A stretch of DNA of 64,000 nucleotides from Actinomycetes bacterium. Its GTDB lineage: Bacteria; Actinomycetota; Acidimicrobiia; Acidimicrobiales; RAAP-2. Numbering within the stretch: position 1 is the first letter of the stretch; the number at the start of each line of letters is the position of its first letter. The DNA lies in the NCBI GenBank assembly GCA_021779855.1, contig JAJXZW010000002.1, positions 98,605 to 162,604 on the forward strand, written 5' to 3'. Positions 25,153-34,416 of the stretch are shown piece after piece. The notes beneath the pieces are model-generated. The model did not search any database. It was not told where the DNA came from and saw only the letters and a program-made list of their open reading frames with translations. The position numbers were made by a program, and so were the translations under genes.

Positions 25153-25770
25153 CACAACTCGGCCCGCGCGAGCGGCCCGGCCCTCCGCGAGGGCGCGACG
25201 GGCCGGGCCGACGTAGCCGGCCGCGACCACCCAGGCGAGCGCCAGACCGAGCACCCCGATGACGTAGCCCGCCACCCGGCCGTCGCGCTGCCACGCGGCG
25301 AGGGCGGCGTGGTGGGGGTTCGAGCACAGGAGAAAGAGCGGATACGTCGTCATCAGGGCGAACGTCGAGACCTTGCCCCAGAACAGGACGTCGATCCGCC
25401 GGGCGCCCAACGCGGCGATCGCGAGGGTCACCCCCGAGACGACCACCTCGCGCGCCAGGGTGAGACCGGCGAACCACCAGGGCACGGCGCCCACCACCGC
25501 CACCGAGACCAGCCCCGAGACCACCAGGACCCGGTCGGCCGTGGGGTCGAGGACCTTGCCGAGGGCCGAGACCTGGTGGAGGCGCCGGGCGAGGTACCCG
25601 TCGACCCAGTCGGTCGCCCCGAGCACGCCGAGCAGCCACGCGGCGAGCGCGCGGTGGTCCGTCGCGAGCACCAAGACGAGGTACACCGGGATCGCCAGCA
25701 GGCGCAGGACCGTGACGGCGTTGGGCCAGGTGGCCCAACCCCGCTCGCCCGACCCGTCGGCTGCGACCAC
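25150..25770 (-). CDS. CDP-alcohol phosphatidyltransferase family protein (PgsA-like)
   Basis: A 206-residue integral membrane enzyme with about five or six spans. The full CDP-alcohol motif is present: DGYLAR, eight residues, then G, KVL, D, PTA, D (in DWVDGYLARRLHQVSALGKV and on). It transfers a phosphatidyl group from CDP-diacylglycerol to an alcohol. Glycerol phosphate (PgsA) or inositol phosphate are both possible in actinobacteria. GTG 25770 directly abuts the aldolase stop, so the two genes are one transcription unit. Confidence 0.82.
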   Translation of the reverse strand: MVAADGSGERGWATWPNAVTVLRLLAIPVYLVLVLATDHRALAAWLLGVLGATDWVDGYLARRLHQVSALGKVLDPTADRVLVVSGLVSVAVVGAVPWWFAGLTLAREVVVSGVTLAIAALGARRIDVLFWGKVSTFALMTTYPLFLLCSNPHHAALAAWQRDGRVAGYVIGVLGLALAWVVAAGYVGPARRALAEGRAARAGRVV

Positions 25771-26820
25771 CTAGGCGACGGTGATGGTCTCGTCCAGGTA
25801 GACGTCCTGGACGGTGCGGATGAGCTCCGCGCCCTCGGCGAGGGGGCGCTGGAAGGCCTTGCGGCCCACGATCAGCCCCTGTCCCCCGGCCCGCTTGTTG
25901 ATCACCGCGGTGCGCACGGCGTCGGCGAGGTCGTCGCCGCCCTTGGACTCCCCGCCCGAGTTGATCAGCCCGATCCGGCCGGCGTAGCAGTTGACGACCT
26001 GCCAGCGCGTGAGGTCGACCGGGTGATCGGTCGTGAGCTCGTCGTAGACGCGCGCGTCGGTCTTGCCGAAGTGGAGCACGTTGTAGCCGCCGTTCACGGT
26101 GGGCTGCTTCTGCTTGATGACGTCGGCCTCGATCGTCACCCCCACGTGGTTGGCCTGCCCGGTGAGGTCGGCCGCCACGGCGTAGTCGACGCCCTCGTGC
26201 TTGAAGGCGTCGTTGCGCAGGTAGCACCACAGCACCGTGAAGAGCCCGGCGCGGTGGGCCTCGGCGAAGGCCGCCGACACCTCCTCGATCTGCCGGGCCG
26301 ACTCGGGTGAGCCGAAGTAGACGGTCGCCCCCACCCCCACCGCGCCGAGGTCCACGGCCTGGCGCACCGAGGCGAAGGGCCGCTGGTCGTAGGTGTTGGG
26401 GTAGCGCAGCAGGTCGTTGTGGTTCAGCTTGACGATGAAGGGGATCTTGTGGGCGTAGCGGCGCGCCACGATGCCGAGGGCCCCGAGCGTGGTGGCGATG
26501 GCGTTGCACCCCGCCTCGATCGCCAGGTCGCACAGCCGCGCGGGGTCGAAGTACTCGGGGTTGGGCGAGAAGCTCGCCGCGGCCGAGTGCTCGATCCCCT
26601 GGTCGACGGGGAGGATCGAGAGGTACCCGGTACCGGCCAGACGGCCGTGGTCGTAGAGCGCCCCCAGGTTGCGCAGAACGGCCGGTCGGCGGTCGCTCGC
26701 GACGAAGACCCGGTCGAGGAAGTCCGGACCGGGGAGGGTCAGGCGGTCCTTGGGGAAGGCGCTCGCCGTGTGACCGAGAAGCCCCTCGGCCTCCTCGCCG
26801 AGCAGTGACGCGATGTCCAT
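25771..26820 (-). CDS. fbaB: Class I fructose-bisphosphate aldolase (FbaB/DhnA type)
   Basis: A 349-residue Schiff-base aldolase that splits fructose 1,6-bisphosphate. [16 protein letters not shown] and the lysine-bearing [14 protein letters not shown] are typical of Fba[17 protein letters not shown] and [11 protein letters not shown] are phosphate-binding loops. It starts at ATG 26820, 6 nt downstream of a TAGTCT box. No class II aldolase is in the window. Together with ppsA further on, it fits glycolysis/gluconeogenesis. Confidence 0.9.
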   Translation of the reverse strand: MDIASLLGEEAEGLLGHTASAFPKDRLTLPGPDFLDRVFVASDRRPAVLRNLGALYDHGRLAGTGYLSILPVDQGIEHSAAASFSPNPEYFDPARLCDLAIEAGCNAIATTLGALGIVARRYAHKIPFIVKLNHNDLLRYPNTYDQRPFASVRQAVDLGAVGVGATVYFGSPESARQIEEVSAAFAEAHRAGLFTVLWCYLRNDAFKHEGVDYAVAADLTGQANHVGVTIEADVIKQKQPTVNGGYNVLHFGKTDARVYDELTTDHPVDLTRWQVVNCYAGRIGLINSGGESKGGDDLADAVRTAVINKRAGGQGLIVGRKAFQRPLAEGAELIRTVQDVYLDETITVA

Positions 26821-26826
26821 GCCACG

Positions 26827-26832
26827 AGACTA
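26827..26832 (-). promoter_or_regulatory. -10 box of the aldolase gene (leaderless)
   Basis: TAGTCT on the minus strand ends 6 nt before ATG 26820. The preceding CCAGGGG also precedes the box of the TPR gene at 28795, a possible shared promoter element. Confidence 0.5.
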
Positions 26833-26864
26833 CCCCTGGGCCGAATCGACGCCCCGGGCCTCGG

Positions 26865-26870
26865 TACGCT
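26865..26870 (+). promoter_or_regulatory. -10 box of the DinB-like gene (leaderless)
   Basis: TACGCT ends 6 nt before ATG 26877. Confidence 0.5.
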
Positions 26871-26876
26871 GAGCCG

Positions 26877-27443
26877 ATGAACGACGCGTACCGCGACTCC
26901 CTCTCGCGACGGCTGGGCGCCGTGCACCGTCTCTACCGCGAAGCCTGCGCCACGATGGACCTCGAGCAGGTGAACGCCGTCGCGGCGCCCACGACCCTGC
27001 CCATCGCCTTCTCCCTCGTCCACCAGCTCCTCATCGAGGACCTCAGCCGGGCCCTGTGCGGGGGGCCCGCGCCGCTGTGTGAGCCGGCCGCCCTCGCGCC
27101 CCTGCGGCTCGGCGTCCACGACCACGGCAAGGAGCGCCCGGTCGAGGAGATGATGGCCCAGCGCATCGGCGACTACGACGCCTTCCGCGCCCTCCAGGAG
27201 AGGGTCTTCTCCGCCACGGAGGCCTACGTGGTCGCGGTCGCGCCGACCTCGCTCGACGAGGTCCTCGTCGCCGCCCCCTACCCCGAGCAGCTCGCCCACA
27301 CCTTCTCCGCCCTCGTGGGTGCCGAACGGGGCATCACGCGCTCCGACGCCCTCGAGTGCTGGGTCTACCAGCACGCGCTGCGCCACCTTGGCGAGATCGA
27401 GCACGCCCGGTCCCTCGTGGGGCTCGGGGGGATGACCAGCTAG
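26877..27443 (+). CDS. DinB-like four-helix protein of unknown function
   Basis: A 188-residue, mostly helical protein. Histidines in FSLVHQLLIEDLSR and the C-terminal QHALRHLGEIEHARSL are placed like the metal-binding triad of the DinB/YfiT superfamily, whose members include thiol-dependent transferases. The middle segment carries no clear motif. ATG 26877 is fixed by its promoter box; a longer frame from 26805 is rejected. It ends on CTAG shared with the opposing gene. Function unknown. Confidence 0.6.
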   Translation: MNDAYRDSLSRRLGAVHRLYREACATMDLEQVNAVAAPTTLPIAFSLVHQLLIEDLSRALCGGPAPLCEPAALAPLRLGVHDHGKERPVEEMMAQRIGDYDAFRALQERVFSATEAYVVAVAPTSLDEVLVAAPYPEQLAHTFSALVGAERGITRSDALECWVYQHALRHLGEIEHARSLVGLGGMTS

Positions 27444-28789
27444 TCGTCCCGGCGCTTGGTGGAGGTGGGCGTGGCGCGCCGCTTGCGGCTCTTGCGCACG
27501 GCGTGGCCCACCTCGCCCAGTCGGGCGGCGGCGTCGTAGGCCTCGGGCTCGACGGCCACGATCCGCGCGAAGAGCTCGCGGGCGTTCGTGGTGTCGCCCG
27601 CCCGGTCGTACACGTCGGCCAGCGCGTACCACAGCCGGACGTGGCGGAAGGAGGGATTGCGCAGCTTCTTCGCCGCCCCGGCCCGCACGAGCAGGTCGAT
27701 CGCCTCGGGGTAGCGCCGCTCGTCGGCCCACGCGCCCGCGAGCACGATGCGCGCCTCGGCCAGGACGTCGGCCGAGGGCTCGGCCTCCAGGACCTCGGCG
27801 TAGACGCGCTCGACGGCGCGCGCGTGGCGCAGGGCCCGCTCGGCGTCCATGACGAGGGGCAAGTGCTCGGCGTCCCCGGTGATCTCGAAGTGGGCACGCA
27901 GCTGGGTCCGCGCGATCGCCCAACGCTCGGCCCGGTAGGCCGCGAGCCCCGCGAGCTCGCGCACCGCGCCGACCCCCGGGACGAGGTCGGCGACGGCGCG
28001 CGCGTGGCGCAGGGCCTCCTCGTAGCGGTGCCGGTCGTAGGCCTCTGCGGCCTTGGTCAGCTCCGTGACGGCGCGCTCGCGGGCGTGAGCCGTGCCGACG
28101 AAGGCGCGGCGCACCTCACTCGCCACGTCACCGGGCAACGCGTAGGGCGCGCGCGGCCGGCGAGGTTCGCTCGGGCGCTCGCTCCGGGGCGCTTCCTCAC
28201 GTACCCACTCGGCGATGGGCGCCGGGGCCGCACCGCTCGGACGCCGGGGTGCCGCGCGCTCGGCCTCCCCCATCGCCGCGGCGCCCCGTCGCGCGAGTCC
28301 GCCCCAGCCCTTGTCGCGCGCCGCGCGCTCGATCTCCTCGCGCCGACGCTCCTCGGGCGACAGCGGCCGGGGGCGGCGGGCCGGAGCCCCGGCGCGCGAC
28401 CGCGCGGGGCGAAAGTCGTCTCGTAGCGGACCTCCACTCGAGCGTGTGCCGCCCCTCTCGCTCGGCGGACGCGCCGGACGGCCCGGCCGCTCGTCGTAGG
28501 GGCGCGGGGATCGGCCCTCGCCGCGGGACTCGTAGGGGCGCCGTGGCCCGTTCGAGGGGCGTGGGGGTCGGCCGGAACGCTCGGCGTCGCGGGACCCGCG
28601 GGGCCGCTCGTCGTAGGGGCGCGGGGATCGGCCCTCGCGCCCGACCGCCTTCCCACCCCCGGAGGTGCCGCGGCGACTCGGCTGTCCGTTCGGGCGAGGC
28701 CCCGCAGGGCCCGAGGAGCGACCGCTACGCCCCGTCCCGCCCCCGGGGCGAGAGGAGCCCGGTCGTCGAGGGGGGTTTACGGGAGCCAC
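27440..28789 (-). CDS. Arg/Pro-rich N-terminus plus TPR-like protein
   Basis: A 449-residue protein. Residues 1 to about 190 are low-complexity, rich in Arg, Pro, Gly and Ser, with the segment EGRSPRPYDERP twice. A helical half follows with TPR-like repeats such as AYDRHRYEEALRHARAVADLVPG and LWYALADVYDRAGDTTNARELFARIVAVEP. It ends in a basic tail (RKSRKRRATPTSTKRRDD). The basic disordered part could bind RNA or ribosomes, which is inference. A TAGACT box 5 nt before GTG 28789 sets the start. Confidence 0.65.
   Translation of the reverse strand: MAPVNPPRRPGSSRPGGGTGRSGRSSGPAGPRPNGQPSRRGTSGGGKAVGREGRSPRPYDERPRGSRDAERSGRPPRPSNGPRRPYESRGEGRSPRPYDERPGRPARPPSERGGTRSSGGPLRDDFRPARSRAGAPARRPRPLSPEERRREEIERAARDKGWGGLARRGAAAMGEAERAAPRRPSGAAPAPIAEWVREEAPRSERPSEPRRPRAPYALPGDVASEVRRAFVGTAHARERAVTELTKAAEAYDRHRYEEALRHARAVADLVPGVGAVRELAGLAAYRAERWAIARTQLRAHFEITGDAEHLPLVMDAERALRHARAVERVYAEVLEAEPSADVLAEARIVLAGAWADERRYPEAIDLLVRAGAAKKLRNPSFRHVRLWYALADVYDRAGDTTNARELFARIVAVEPEAYDAAARLGEVGHAVRKSRKRRATPTSTKRRDD
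28485..28637. repeat. Two identical 36-bp direct copies within the TPR gene
   Basis: The 36 bases at 28485-28520 recur exactly at 28602-28637, in the same frame. They encode the duplicated EGRSPRPYDERP segment of the disordered N-terminal region. Recombination between them would delete 117 bp in frame. Confidence 0.8.
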
Positions 28790-28794
28790 GAGCC

Positions 28795-28800
28795 AGTCTA
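28795..28800 (-). promoter_or_regulatory. -10 box of the TPR gene (leaderless)
   Basis: TAGACT on the minus strand ends 5 nt before GTG 28789, preceded by CCAGGGG as at the aldolase promoter. Confidence 0.45.
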
Positions 28801-29339
28801 CCCCTGGCCCTTCGGCGCCCTCTTCCGAGTACGGGTGCCGACGCGAGACCCGCACCCGGCTCCGGGTGCCGCGACGAACGCGCGCGAGCGACGGTCACCG
28901 CGTCCAGAGCCACCGCGCCGCGGCCAGCGCCGCGCACGAGGTCGAGGACAAGATCGAACTCGATCGCGTCGAGCTCGTCACTCGCCTCGAGCGTACGCGC
29001 GAGCACTGCCACCGTCATCACGATCGCCTCCACCCCCGGGGCCGCGCCACCGCCGCTTTGCGCGAGCTCGACGTTCTCCTGGGCACGGCGGGCGTCGACC
29101 CGCCCGGTGGTCCACCCACGGCGGCGACGCCGTAGGTGGACTCGCCCGCACACCCACCCGGGCCCCTCACTCCCCGGGTTGGAACCCGGCGGGTGCTCAC
29201 GATCGCCCCCACGCCGCGCGAGAGCGCCTCGGAGGCGGAAGCACTCCTCGCGGGCCCCGGGGCGACGGCCCGGCGCGCGCGACCCGGTTGGGCGGCCTGT
29301 CGTAGGCCGACCCGAGGGCCGAGGGCTCCGCGCCGACCA
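28801..29339. other. Stretch without a confident gene
   Basis: No intact recognisable gene. Between about 28860 and 29135 plus-strand frame 3 has mostly G/C third positions and reads HEVEDKIELDRVELVTRL and onward to a stop at 29135, but the opposite strand is nearly as plausible and no start or family is evident. From 29136 to 29339 I see no coding signal or RNA. It may be a decaying region. Confidence 0.4.
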
Positions 29340-29632
29340 CTCGGGACCCGCGCTGGACGTCGTCGCTCAGCACCGACAGCGACGGGCCACTCGGCGCACC
29401 CTCGCCCGCCGCATCGGCGGCGCCGACACCCACGTCGTGCGCTGCGGCGACCTGGTGACGGGTCGCGACGAACCCGCTCGACGTGCGCCACGTCCGGGTC
29501 TTGACGAGCGGCACGGAACTCCACGACCACGAGGCCCTCACGGCCGTCGACGAGCGCCGCGAACCCACCGCCTCGGTGCGCCAGCTCCTCGACTGCTACC
29601 GCGTCCTCGCCGAGCCCGCGGTCCCGCTCTAG
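29340..29632 (+). pseudogene. Frameshifted coding remnant of unknown family
   Basis: Frame 1 (about 29341-29458) reads as ATRRTLARRIGGADTHVVRC with strong G/C third positions. Around 29455-29460 the coding signal moves to frame 2, which then reads [20 protein letters not shown] through to TAG 29630-29632, again with almost all codons ending in G or C. This looks like the 3' end of one gene broken by a frameshift. I do not recognise the product. A sequencing error would give the same picture. Confidence 0.4.
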
Positions 29633-29658
29633 CCCTACGGCGGCGCGGGGTCACGCGC

Positions 29659-29664
29659 TAGGTT
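29659..29664 (+). promoter_or_regulatory. -10 box of the pgi operon
   Basis: TAGGTT ends 11 nt before ATG 29676, so the leader would be only a few bases. There is no Shine-Dalgarno sequence. Confidence 0.4.
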
Positions 29665-29675
29665 GGCTGCGACCC

Positions 29676-31301
29676 ATGGCCACCACCCTGCCCTCCCAGC
29701 GCCCGACGTGGAAGGCGCTGGCCGCACGCGCCCGCGAGGTCCACACCCTCCACCTGCGCACCCTGTTCGAGGCCGACCACACTCGGGGGTCCTCCCTGGT
29801 CGCCGAGGGTGCCGGGCTGTACCTCGACTACTCGAAGAACCTCCTCGACGAGGGCGTCGTGGACCTGCTCGTCGAGCTCGCCGTCGAGTGCGGGGTCTTC
29901 GAGCGCCGCGACGCCCTGTTCGCCGGGGCGCCGGTGAACGCGACCGAGCACCGCGCGGCCCTCCACAGCGCGCTGCGCCTGCCCGAGGGGGAGAGCCTCG
30001 TCGTGGACGGCGTCGACGTCGCGGCCGAGGTCCACCGCGTCCTCTCGCGGATGCGGGCCTTCGCCGAGGGCATCCGCGAGGGCCGCCACCGGGGCGCCAC
30101 GGGCCGGCGGCTCACCAACGTCGTGAACATCGGGATCGGGGGATCCGACCTCGGCCCGGTCATGGCCTACGAGGCGTTGCGCCACTACAGCGACCGGGAC
30201 CTGACACTGCGCTTCGTCTCCAACGTCGACGCCACCGACCTCGCCGAGGCCCTGCGCGGCCTCTCGCCCGAGGAGACGCTCTTCATCGTCTCCTCCAAGA
30301 CCTTCTCCACGGCCGAGACCCTCACCAACGCGACCTCGGCCCGACGGTGGTTGACCGAGGCGCTGGGCGAGGCGGCCGTCGCCGACCACTTCGTCGCCGT
30401 CTCGACGGCGGCCGAACGGGTAGCCGCCTTCGGCATCGACCCGTCCCGGATGTTCGGCTTCTGGGACTGGGTCGGCGGGCGCTACTCGATGGAGAGCGCC
30501 ATCGGGCTCTCGACGATGATCGCAATCGGGCCGCGCCACTTCGACGAGCTCCTCGCCGGCAGCCACGCCATGGACCGCCACTTCGCCACGGCCGCGCCGA
30601 GGGAGAACCTGCCGGTCCTGTTGGGGCTGGTCGGGGTGTGGAACCGGACGTTCCTCGGTCACCCGACGGTCGCCGTCTTGCCCTACGACCAGTACCTGCA
30701 CCGCCTACCGGCCTACCTCCAGCAGCTCACCATGGAGTCCAACGGCAAGCACGTGACCCTGGAGGGGCAGCGGGTGGACTACCCCACGGGGGCGATCTAC
30801 TGGGGCGAACCCGGCACCAATGGCCAGCACAGCTTCTACCAACTGCTCCACCAGGGCACCACCGTCGTGCCGGCCGACCTCGTCGTCGTGGCCCAGAGCC
30901 TCAACCCCCTCGAGGGCCACCACGACCTCCTGGTCGCCAACGCCCTCGCGCAGGCGGCCGCCTTCGCCTTCGGCCGCCCGCCCCGGGAGGTGCGCGCCGC
31001 GGGCGCCGAGGAGCCACTCGTCGCGCACCGCCAGATGGACGGCGACCGGCCGACCAACCTGATCATGATGGACCGGCTCACCCCCTACAGCCTGGGGGCG
31101 CTCGTCGCGCTCTACGAGCACGCCGTCTTCGTCCAGGGCGCCCTCTGGGGGATCGACTCGTTCGACCAGTGGGGGGTCGAGCTCGGCAAGCAGATGGCCG
31201 CGGCCATCGTGCCCGAGCTCGCGGGCGCGCCGGTGGGACCCGCACGGGACTCCTCGACGCGCGCCCTGATCGAGCGCTACCGAGCGAGGAGGCCGGCGTG
31301 A
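29676..31301 (+). CDS. pgi: Glucose-6-phosphate isomerase
   Basis: A 541-residue isomerase of glucose 6-phosphate and fructose 6-phosphate. [47 protein letters not shown], the catalytic [17 protein letters not shown] and [11 protein letters not shown] are all intact. Length is as usual for the long bacterial form. It heads an operon continuing with gnd, pgl and zwf, which links glycolysis to the oxidative pentose phosphate pathway. Confidence 0.95.
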   Translation: MATTLPSQRPTWKALAARAREVHTLHLRTLFEADHTRGSSLVAEGAGLYLDYSKNLLDEGVVDLLVELAVECGVFERRDALFAGAPVNATEHRAALHSALRLPEGESLVVDGVDVAAEVHRVLSRMRAFAEGIREGRHRGATGRRLTNVVNIGIGGSDLGPVMAYEALRHYSDRDLTLRFVSNVDATDLAEALRGLSPEETLFIVSSKTFSTAETLTNATSARRWLTEALGEAAVADHFVAVSTAAERVAAFGIDPSRMFGFWDWVGGRYSMESAIGLSTMIAIGPRHFDELLAGSHAMDRHFATAAPRENLPVLLGLVGVWNRTFLGHPTVAVLPYDQYLHRLPAYLQQLTMESNGKHVTLEGQRVDYPTGAIYWGEPGTNGQHSFYQLLHQGTTVVPADLVVVAQSLNPLEGHHDLLVANALAQAAAFAFGRPPREVRAAGAEEPLVAHRQMDGDRPTNLIMMDRLTPYSLGALVALYEHAVFVQGALWGIDSFDQWGVELGKQMAAAIVPELAGAPVGPARDSSTRALIERYRARRPA

Positions 31302-32317
31302 GCGGTGCGCAACTGGGGATGGTGGGGCTGGGCCGGATGGGCGCGAACATCGTGCGCCGGCTCCTGCGCGGTGGCCACCGGGTCGCCGCCTACGACGTGA
31401 ACGCCGAGGCCGTGGCGGCCGTGGCGGCCGACGGCGCGATCGGGGCGGCCACGCTGGCCGAGCTCGTCGGGGCCCTCGAGGCCCCCCGGGCCGTCTGGCT
31501 GATGCTGCCCGCCGCCCTCACCCAGGGGGTGCTCGACGAGGTCGCCGGCCTGCTGAGTGAGGGCGACGTCATCATCGACGGGGGCAACTCCTACTACCAC
31601 GACGACGTCGACCGCGCCGCCGCCCTCAGCGCGCGCGGCCTGCACTACGTCGACTGCGGCACGAGCGGGGGGGTGTGGGGCCTCGAGCGGGGATACTCGC
31701 TCATGATCGGCGGCGAGGACGAGGTCGTCGGGCGCCTCGACCCGCTGTTCGCGACGATCGCCCCGGGCGATGACGGCACGACGCCGACCCCGGGCCGCGC
31801 GCCCGGCTCGACGGCCGCGCGCGGCTACCTGCACTGCGGCCCGGCCGGGGCCGGCCACTTCGTGAAGATGGTCCACAACGGGGTCGAGTACGGGATGATG
31901 GCGGCGATCGCCGAGGGCCTCTCGGTTCTGCGCCACGCCGACGTCGGGCTCCACCCGGCCACGGCCGACGCCGAGACCTCCCCGGTGCGCGAGCCCGAGT
32001 ACTACCGCTACCACCTCGACCTGGCCGACGTCGCCGAGGTCTGGCGCCACGGCTCGGTCGTGAGCTCCTGGCTCGTCGACCTCACGGCCGAGGCCCTCGC
32101 CGGCTCGCCCGAGCTCGCCGAGTACTCCGGCCACGTCGCCGACTCCGGTGAGGGGCGCTGGACCCTCGAGGCCGCGATCAACGAGTCGGTGCCCGCCCCG
32201 GTCCTCGCCTCGGCGCTCTTCGCCCGCTACGAGTCGCGCGACCGGGGCGAGTTCGCCGCGAAGGTCCTCTCGGCCATGCGCGCCGGCTTCGGCGGCCACG
32301 TGGAGCGGACGGCGTGA
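31298..32317 (+). CDS. gnd: 6-phosphogluconate dehydrogenase, decarboxylating (short GndA/YqeC type)
   Basis: A 339-residue dehydrogenase producing ribulose 5-phosphate, CO2 and NAD(P)H. It shows the Rossmann start [40 protein letters not shown] and the catalytic lysine in [15 protein letters not shown]. It lacks the large C-terminal domain of the 470-residue NADP form, so it belongs to the short, often NAD-preferring group. A short insertion ([16 protein letters not shown]) interrupts the region before the lysine. GTG 31298 overlaps the pgi stop. Confidence 0.93.
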   Translation: MSGAQLGMVGLGRMGANIVRRLLRGGHRVAAYDVNAEAVAAVAADGAIGAATLAELVGALEAPRAVWLMLPAALTQGVLDEVAGLLSEGDVIIDGGNSYYHDDVDRAAALSARGLHYVDCGTSGGVWGLERGYSLMIGGEDEVVGRLDPLFATIAPGDDGTTPTPGRAPGSTAARGYLHCGPAGAGHFVKMVHNGVEYGMMAAIAEGLSVLRHADVGLHPATADAETSPVREPEYYRYHLDLADVAEVWRHGSVVSSWLVDLTAEALAGSPELAEYSGHVADSGEGRWTLEAAINESVPAPVLASALFARYESRDRGEFAAKVLSAMRAGFGGHVERTA

Positions 32318-32976
32318 GCCTCGAGCTGCGGGTCCTGCCCGACCCCGAGGCCCTCAGCGAGGTCGCGGCCGACTGGCTGCGCGGGGTCATCGACGCGCGC
32401 CGGGCCGAGCGCACCCCGGTCTCGCTCGCGCTCTCGGGCGGCACCACCCCCTGGGCGATGGTCGCCCACCTGCGCGACGTCGTCCCGTGGGACGCGGTCG
32501 AGGTCTTCCAGGTGGACGAGCGCGTCGTACCGGTGACGAGCGAGCTGCGCAACTGGCGCCACCTGGAGGCCGCTCTCGGGGGCTCGGGCGCGCGGCTCGT
32601 CCCGATGCCCGTCGACGACCCCGACCTCGAGGCCGGCGCCCACCGCTACGCCGCGGCGCTGCCCGAGCGGCTCGACGTCGTGCACCTCGGGCTCGGGGCC
32701 GACGGCCACTGCGCCTCCCTGGTGCCCGACGACCCGGTCCTATCGGTCGCCGACCGCGCCGTCGCCCTGACCGCCCACCCCTACCAGGGGCACCGACGCA
32801 TGACCCTGACCTATCCCACCTTGAACGCCGCGCGCCGGATCCTCTGGCTCGTGAGCGGCCGGGACAAGCGCGAGGCGCTGGCGCGCCTCCTCGAGGGCGA
32901 CCGCTCGATCCCCGCCGGGCGCGTCGTCGCCGAGTCGCAGGTGGTCTTCTGCGACGCGGCCGCCCGCGGGGAGTAA
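32314..32976 (+). CDS. pgl: 6-phosphogluconolactonase
   Basis: A 220-residue lactonase of the NagB-like fold that hydrolyses the zwf product. LALSGGTTPWAMVAHL, FQVDERVVP and HLGLGADGHCASLVPDDP are the family motifs. GTG 32314 overlaps the gnd stop. The stop is followed after 9 nt by zwf, whose ribosome-binding site is AAGGAGA (32975-32981). Confidence 0.93.
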   Translation: MSLELRVLPDPEALSEVAADWLRGVIDARRAERTPVSLALSGGTTPWAMVAHLRDVVPWDAVEVFQVDERVVPVTSELRNWRHLEAALGGSGARLVPMPVDDPDLEAGAHRYAAALPERLDVVHLGLGADGHCASLVPDDPVLSVADRAVALTAHPYQGHRRMTLTYPTLNAARRILWLVSGRDKREALARLLEGDRSIPAGRVVAESQVVFCDAAARGE

Positions 32977-32985
32977 GGAGAGCCC

Positions 32986-34416
32986 ATGCCCAGCGCCCGC
33001 CCCCGGCCCGAGGACCACGTCATCGTCATCTTCGGGATCACGGGCGACCTCGCCCGCCGCAAGATCATCCCCGGCCTCTACCACCTGGCCGTGGCGGGAC
33101 TGCTCCCCGCGAACTACCGGGTCGTCGGCTGCGCGCGGCCCTCGTCGAAGATGAGCGACGACGAGCTGCGCGCCTACGCCTACGACGCGACCTGCCGGTT
33201 CGCCACCGAGAAGCCCGACGAGGAGGGCTGGGCCGCCTTCGCCGAGAACCTGCTCGCCGCCGTCGACCCCGACGACGGCCCCGACGGCCTCTCCCAGGTA
33301 ATGGCTCGCGCCGAGACCGCGATCGGCGGCCAGCCCCGCCGCCTCTTCCACCTGGCCATCCCGCCCGACGCCATGCGCCAGGTGATCGAGCTGCTCGGCC
33401 AGAGGGGCCTCAACGAGCGGGCTCGGATCATCTCCGAGAAGCCCTTCGGCACCGACCTCGCCTCGGCCCGCGAGCTCAACCGGGAGATCACCCGGTACTT
33501 CGACGAGAGCCAGGTCTTTCGCATCGACCACTTCCTCGGCAAGGAGTCGATCGACAACATCCTGGCGCTGCGCTTCGCCAACGAGCTCTTCGAGCCCCTG
33601 TGGCGGCGCAACCACGTGCGCTACGTCCAGATCGACGTCCCCGAGACCCTCTCGATCGAGGGCCGGGGAGCCTTCTACGAGGACACCGGCGCCTTCAGGG
33701 ACATGGTCGTCACCCACCTCTTCGAGGTGCTCGGCCAGCTCGCCATGGAGCAGCCCACCTCGCTCACCGCCAAGCCCCTGCGCGACGAGGTCTCCAAGGT
33801 CTTCGAGACGATGCGCCCGCTCGACCCCCGCGAGGTCGTGCGCGGCCAGTACGAGGGGTACCGCGACGAGGACGGCGTCGCCAAGGACTCGACGACCGAG
33901 ACCTTCATCGCGCTGCGGGCCTGGGTCGACAACGCCCGCTGGATGGGGGTGCCCTTCTACCTGCGCACCGGCAAGCGCATGGCCCAGAGTCGCCAGATCA
34001 TCACCCTCGGCCTGCGCGAGCCGGTCATGGAGATCTTCCCCGAGCTCAAGGCCAACCCCAATCGGGACACCAACAAGCTGATCATCGACTTCAAGGACCC
34101 CGGCTCGATCCACGCCGAGTTCCTGGCGAAGCAGCCCGGGCCCGAGATGGTGCTCGGCACGGCGCGGATGCACTTCCACTACCGCGAGAGCTTCCAGATC
34201 TCGAACAACCTCGAGGCCTACGAGCGGCTCCTGCTCGAGGTCATGCTCGGCAACCAGGCCCTCTTCACCCGCAGCGACGGCATCGAGCGGCTGTGGGAGG
34301 TCTCCGCGCCGGTGCTCGAGAACCCGCCCCCCATCGAGTTCTACCCCCAGGGCACCTGGGGCCCGTACTCGATCGAGCGGGTCATCGCGCCGCACCGCTG
34401 GACCCTGCCCCAGTGA
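32986..34416 (+). CDS. zwf: Glucose-6-phosphate 1-dehydrogenase
   Basis: A 476-residue enzyme making 6-phosphogluconolactone and NADPH. IFGITGDLARRKIIPGLYHL is the coenzyme site. EKPFGTD and the catalytic RIDHFLGKESIDNILALRFAN are intact. The order pgi-gnd-pgl-zwf gives the complete oxidative branch in one transcript. No opcA-type gene accompanies it here, although that partner is common in actinobacteria. Confidence 0.95.
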   Translation: MPSARPRPEDHVIVIFGITGDLARRKIIPGLYHLAVAGLLPANYRVVGCARPSSKMSDDELRAYAYDATCRFATEKPDEEGWAAFAENLLAAVDPDDGPDGLSQVMARAETAIGGQPRRLFHLAIPPDAMRQVIELLGQRGLNERARIISEKPFGTDLASARELNREITRYFDESQVFRIDHFLGKESIDNILALRFANELFEPLWRRNHVRYVQIDVPETLSIEGRGAFYEDTGAFRDMVVTHLFEVLGQLAMEQPTSLTAKPLRDEVSKVFETMRPLDPREVVRGQYEGYRDEDGVAKDSTTETFIALRAWVDNARWMGVPFYLRTGKRMAQSRQIITLGLREPVMEIFPELKANPNRDTNKLIIDFKDPGSIHAEFLAKQPGPEMVLGTARMHFHYRESFQISNNLEAYERLLLEVMLGNQALFTRSDGIERLWEVSAPVLENPPPIEFYPQGTWGPYSIERVIAPHRWTLPQ

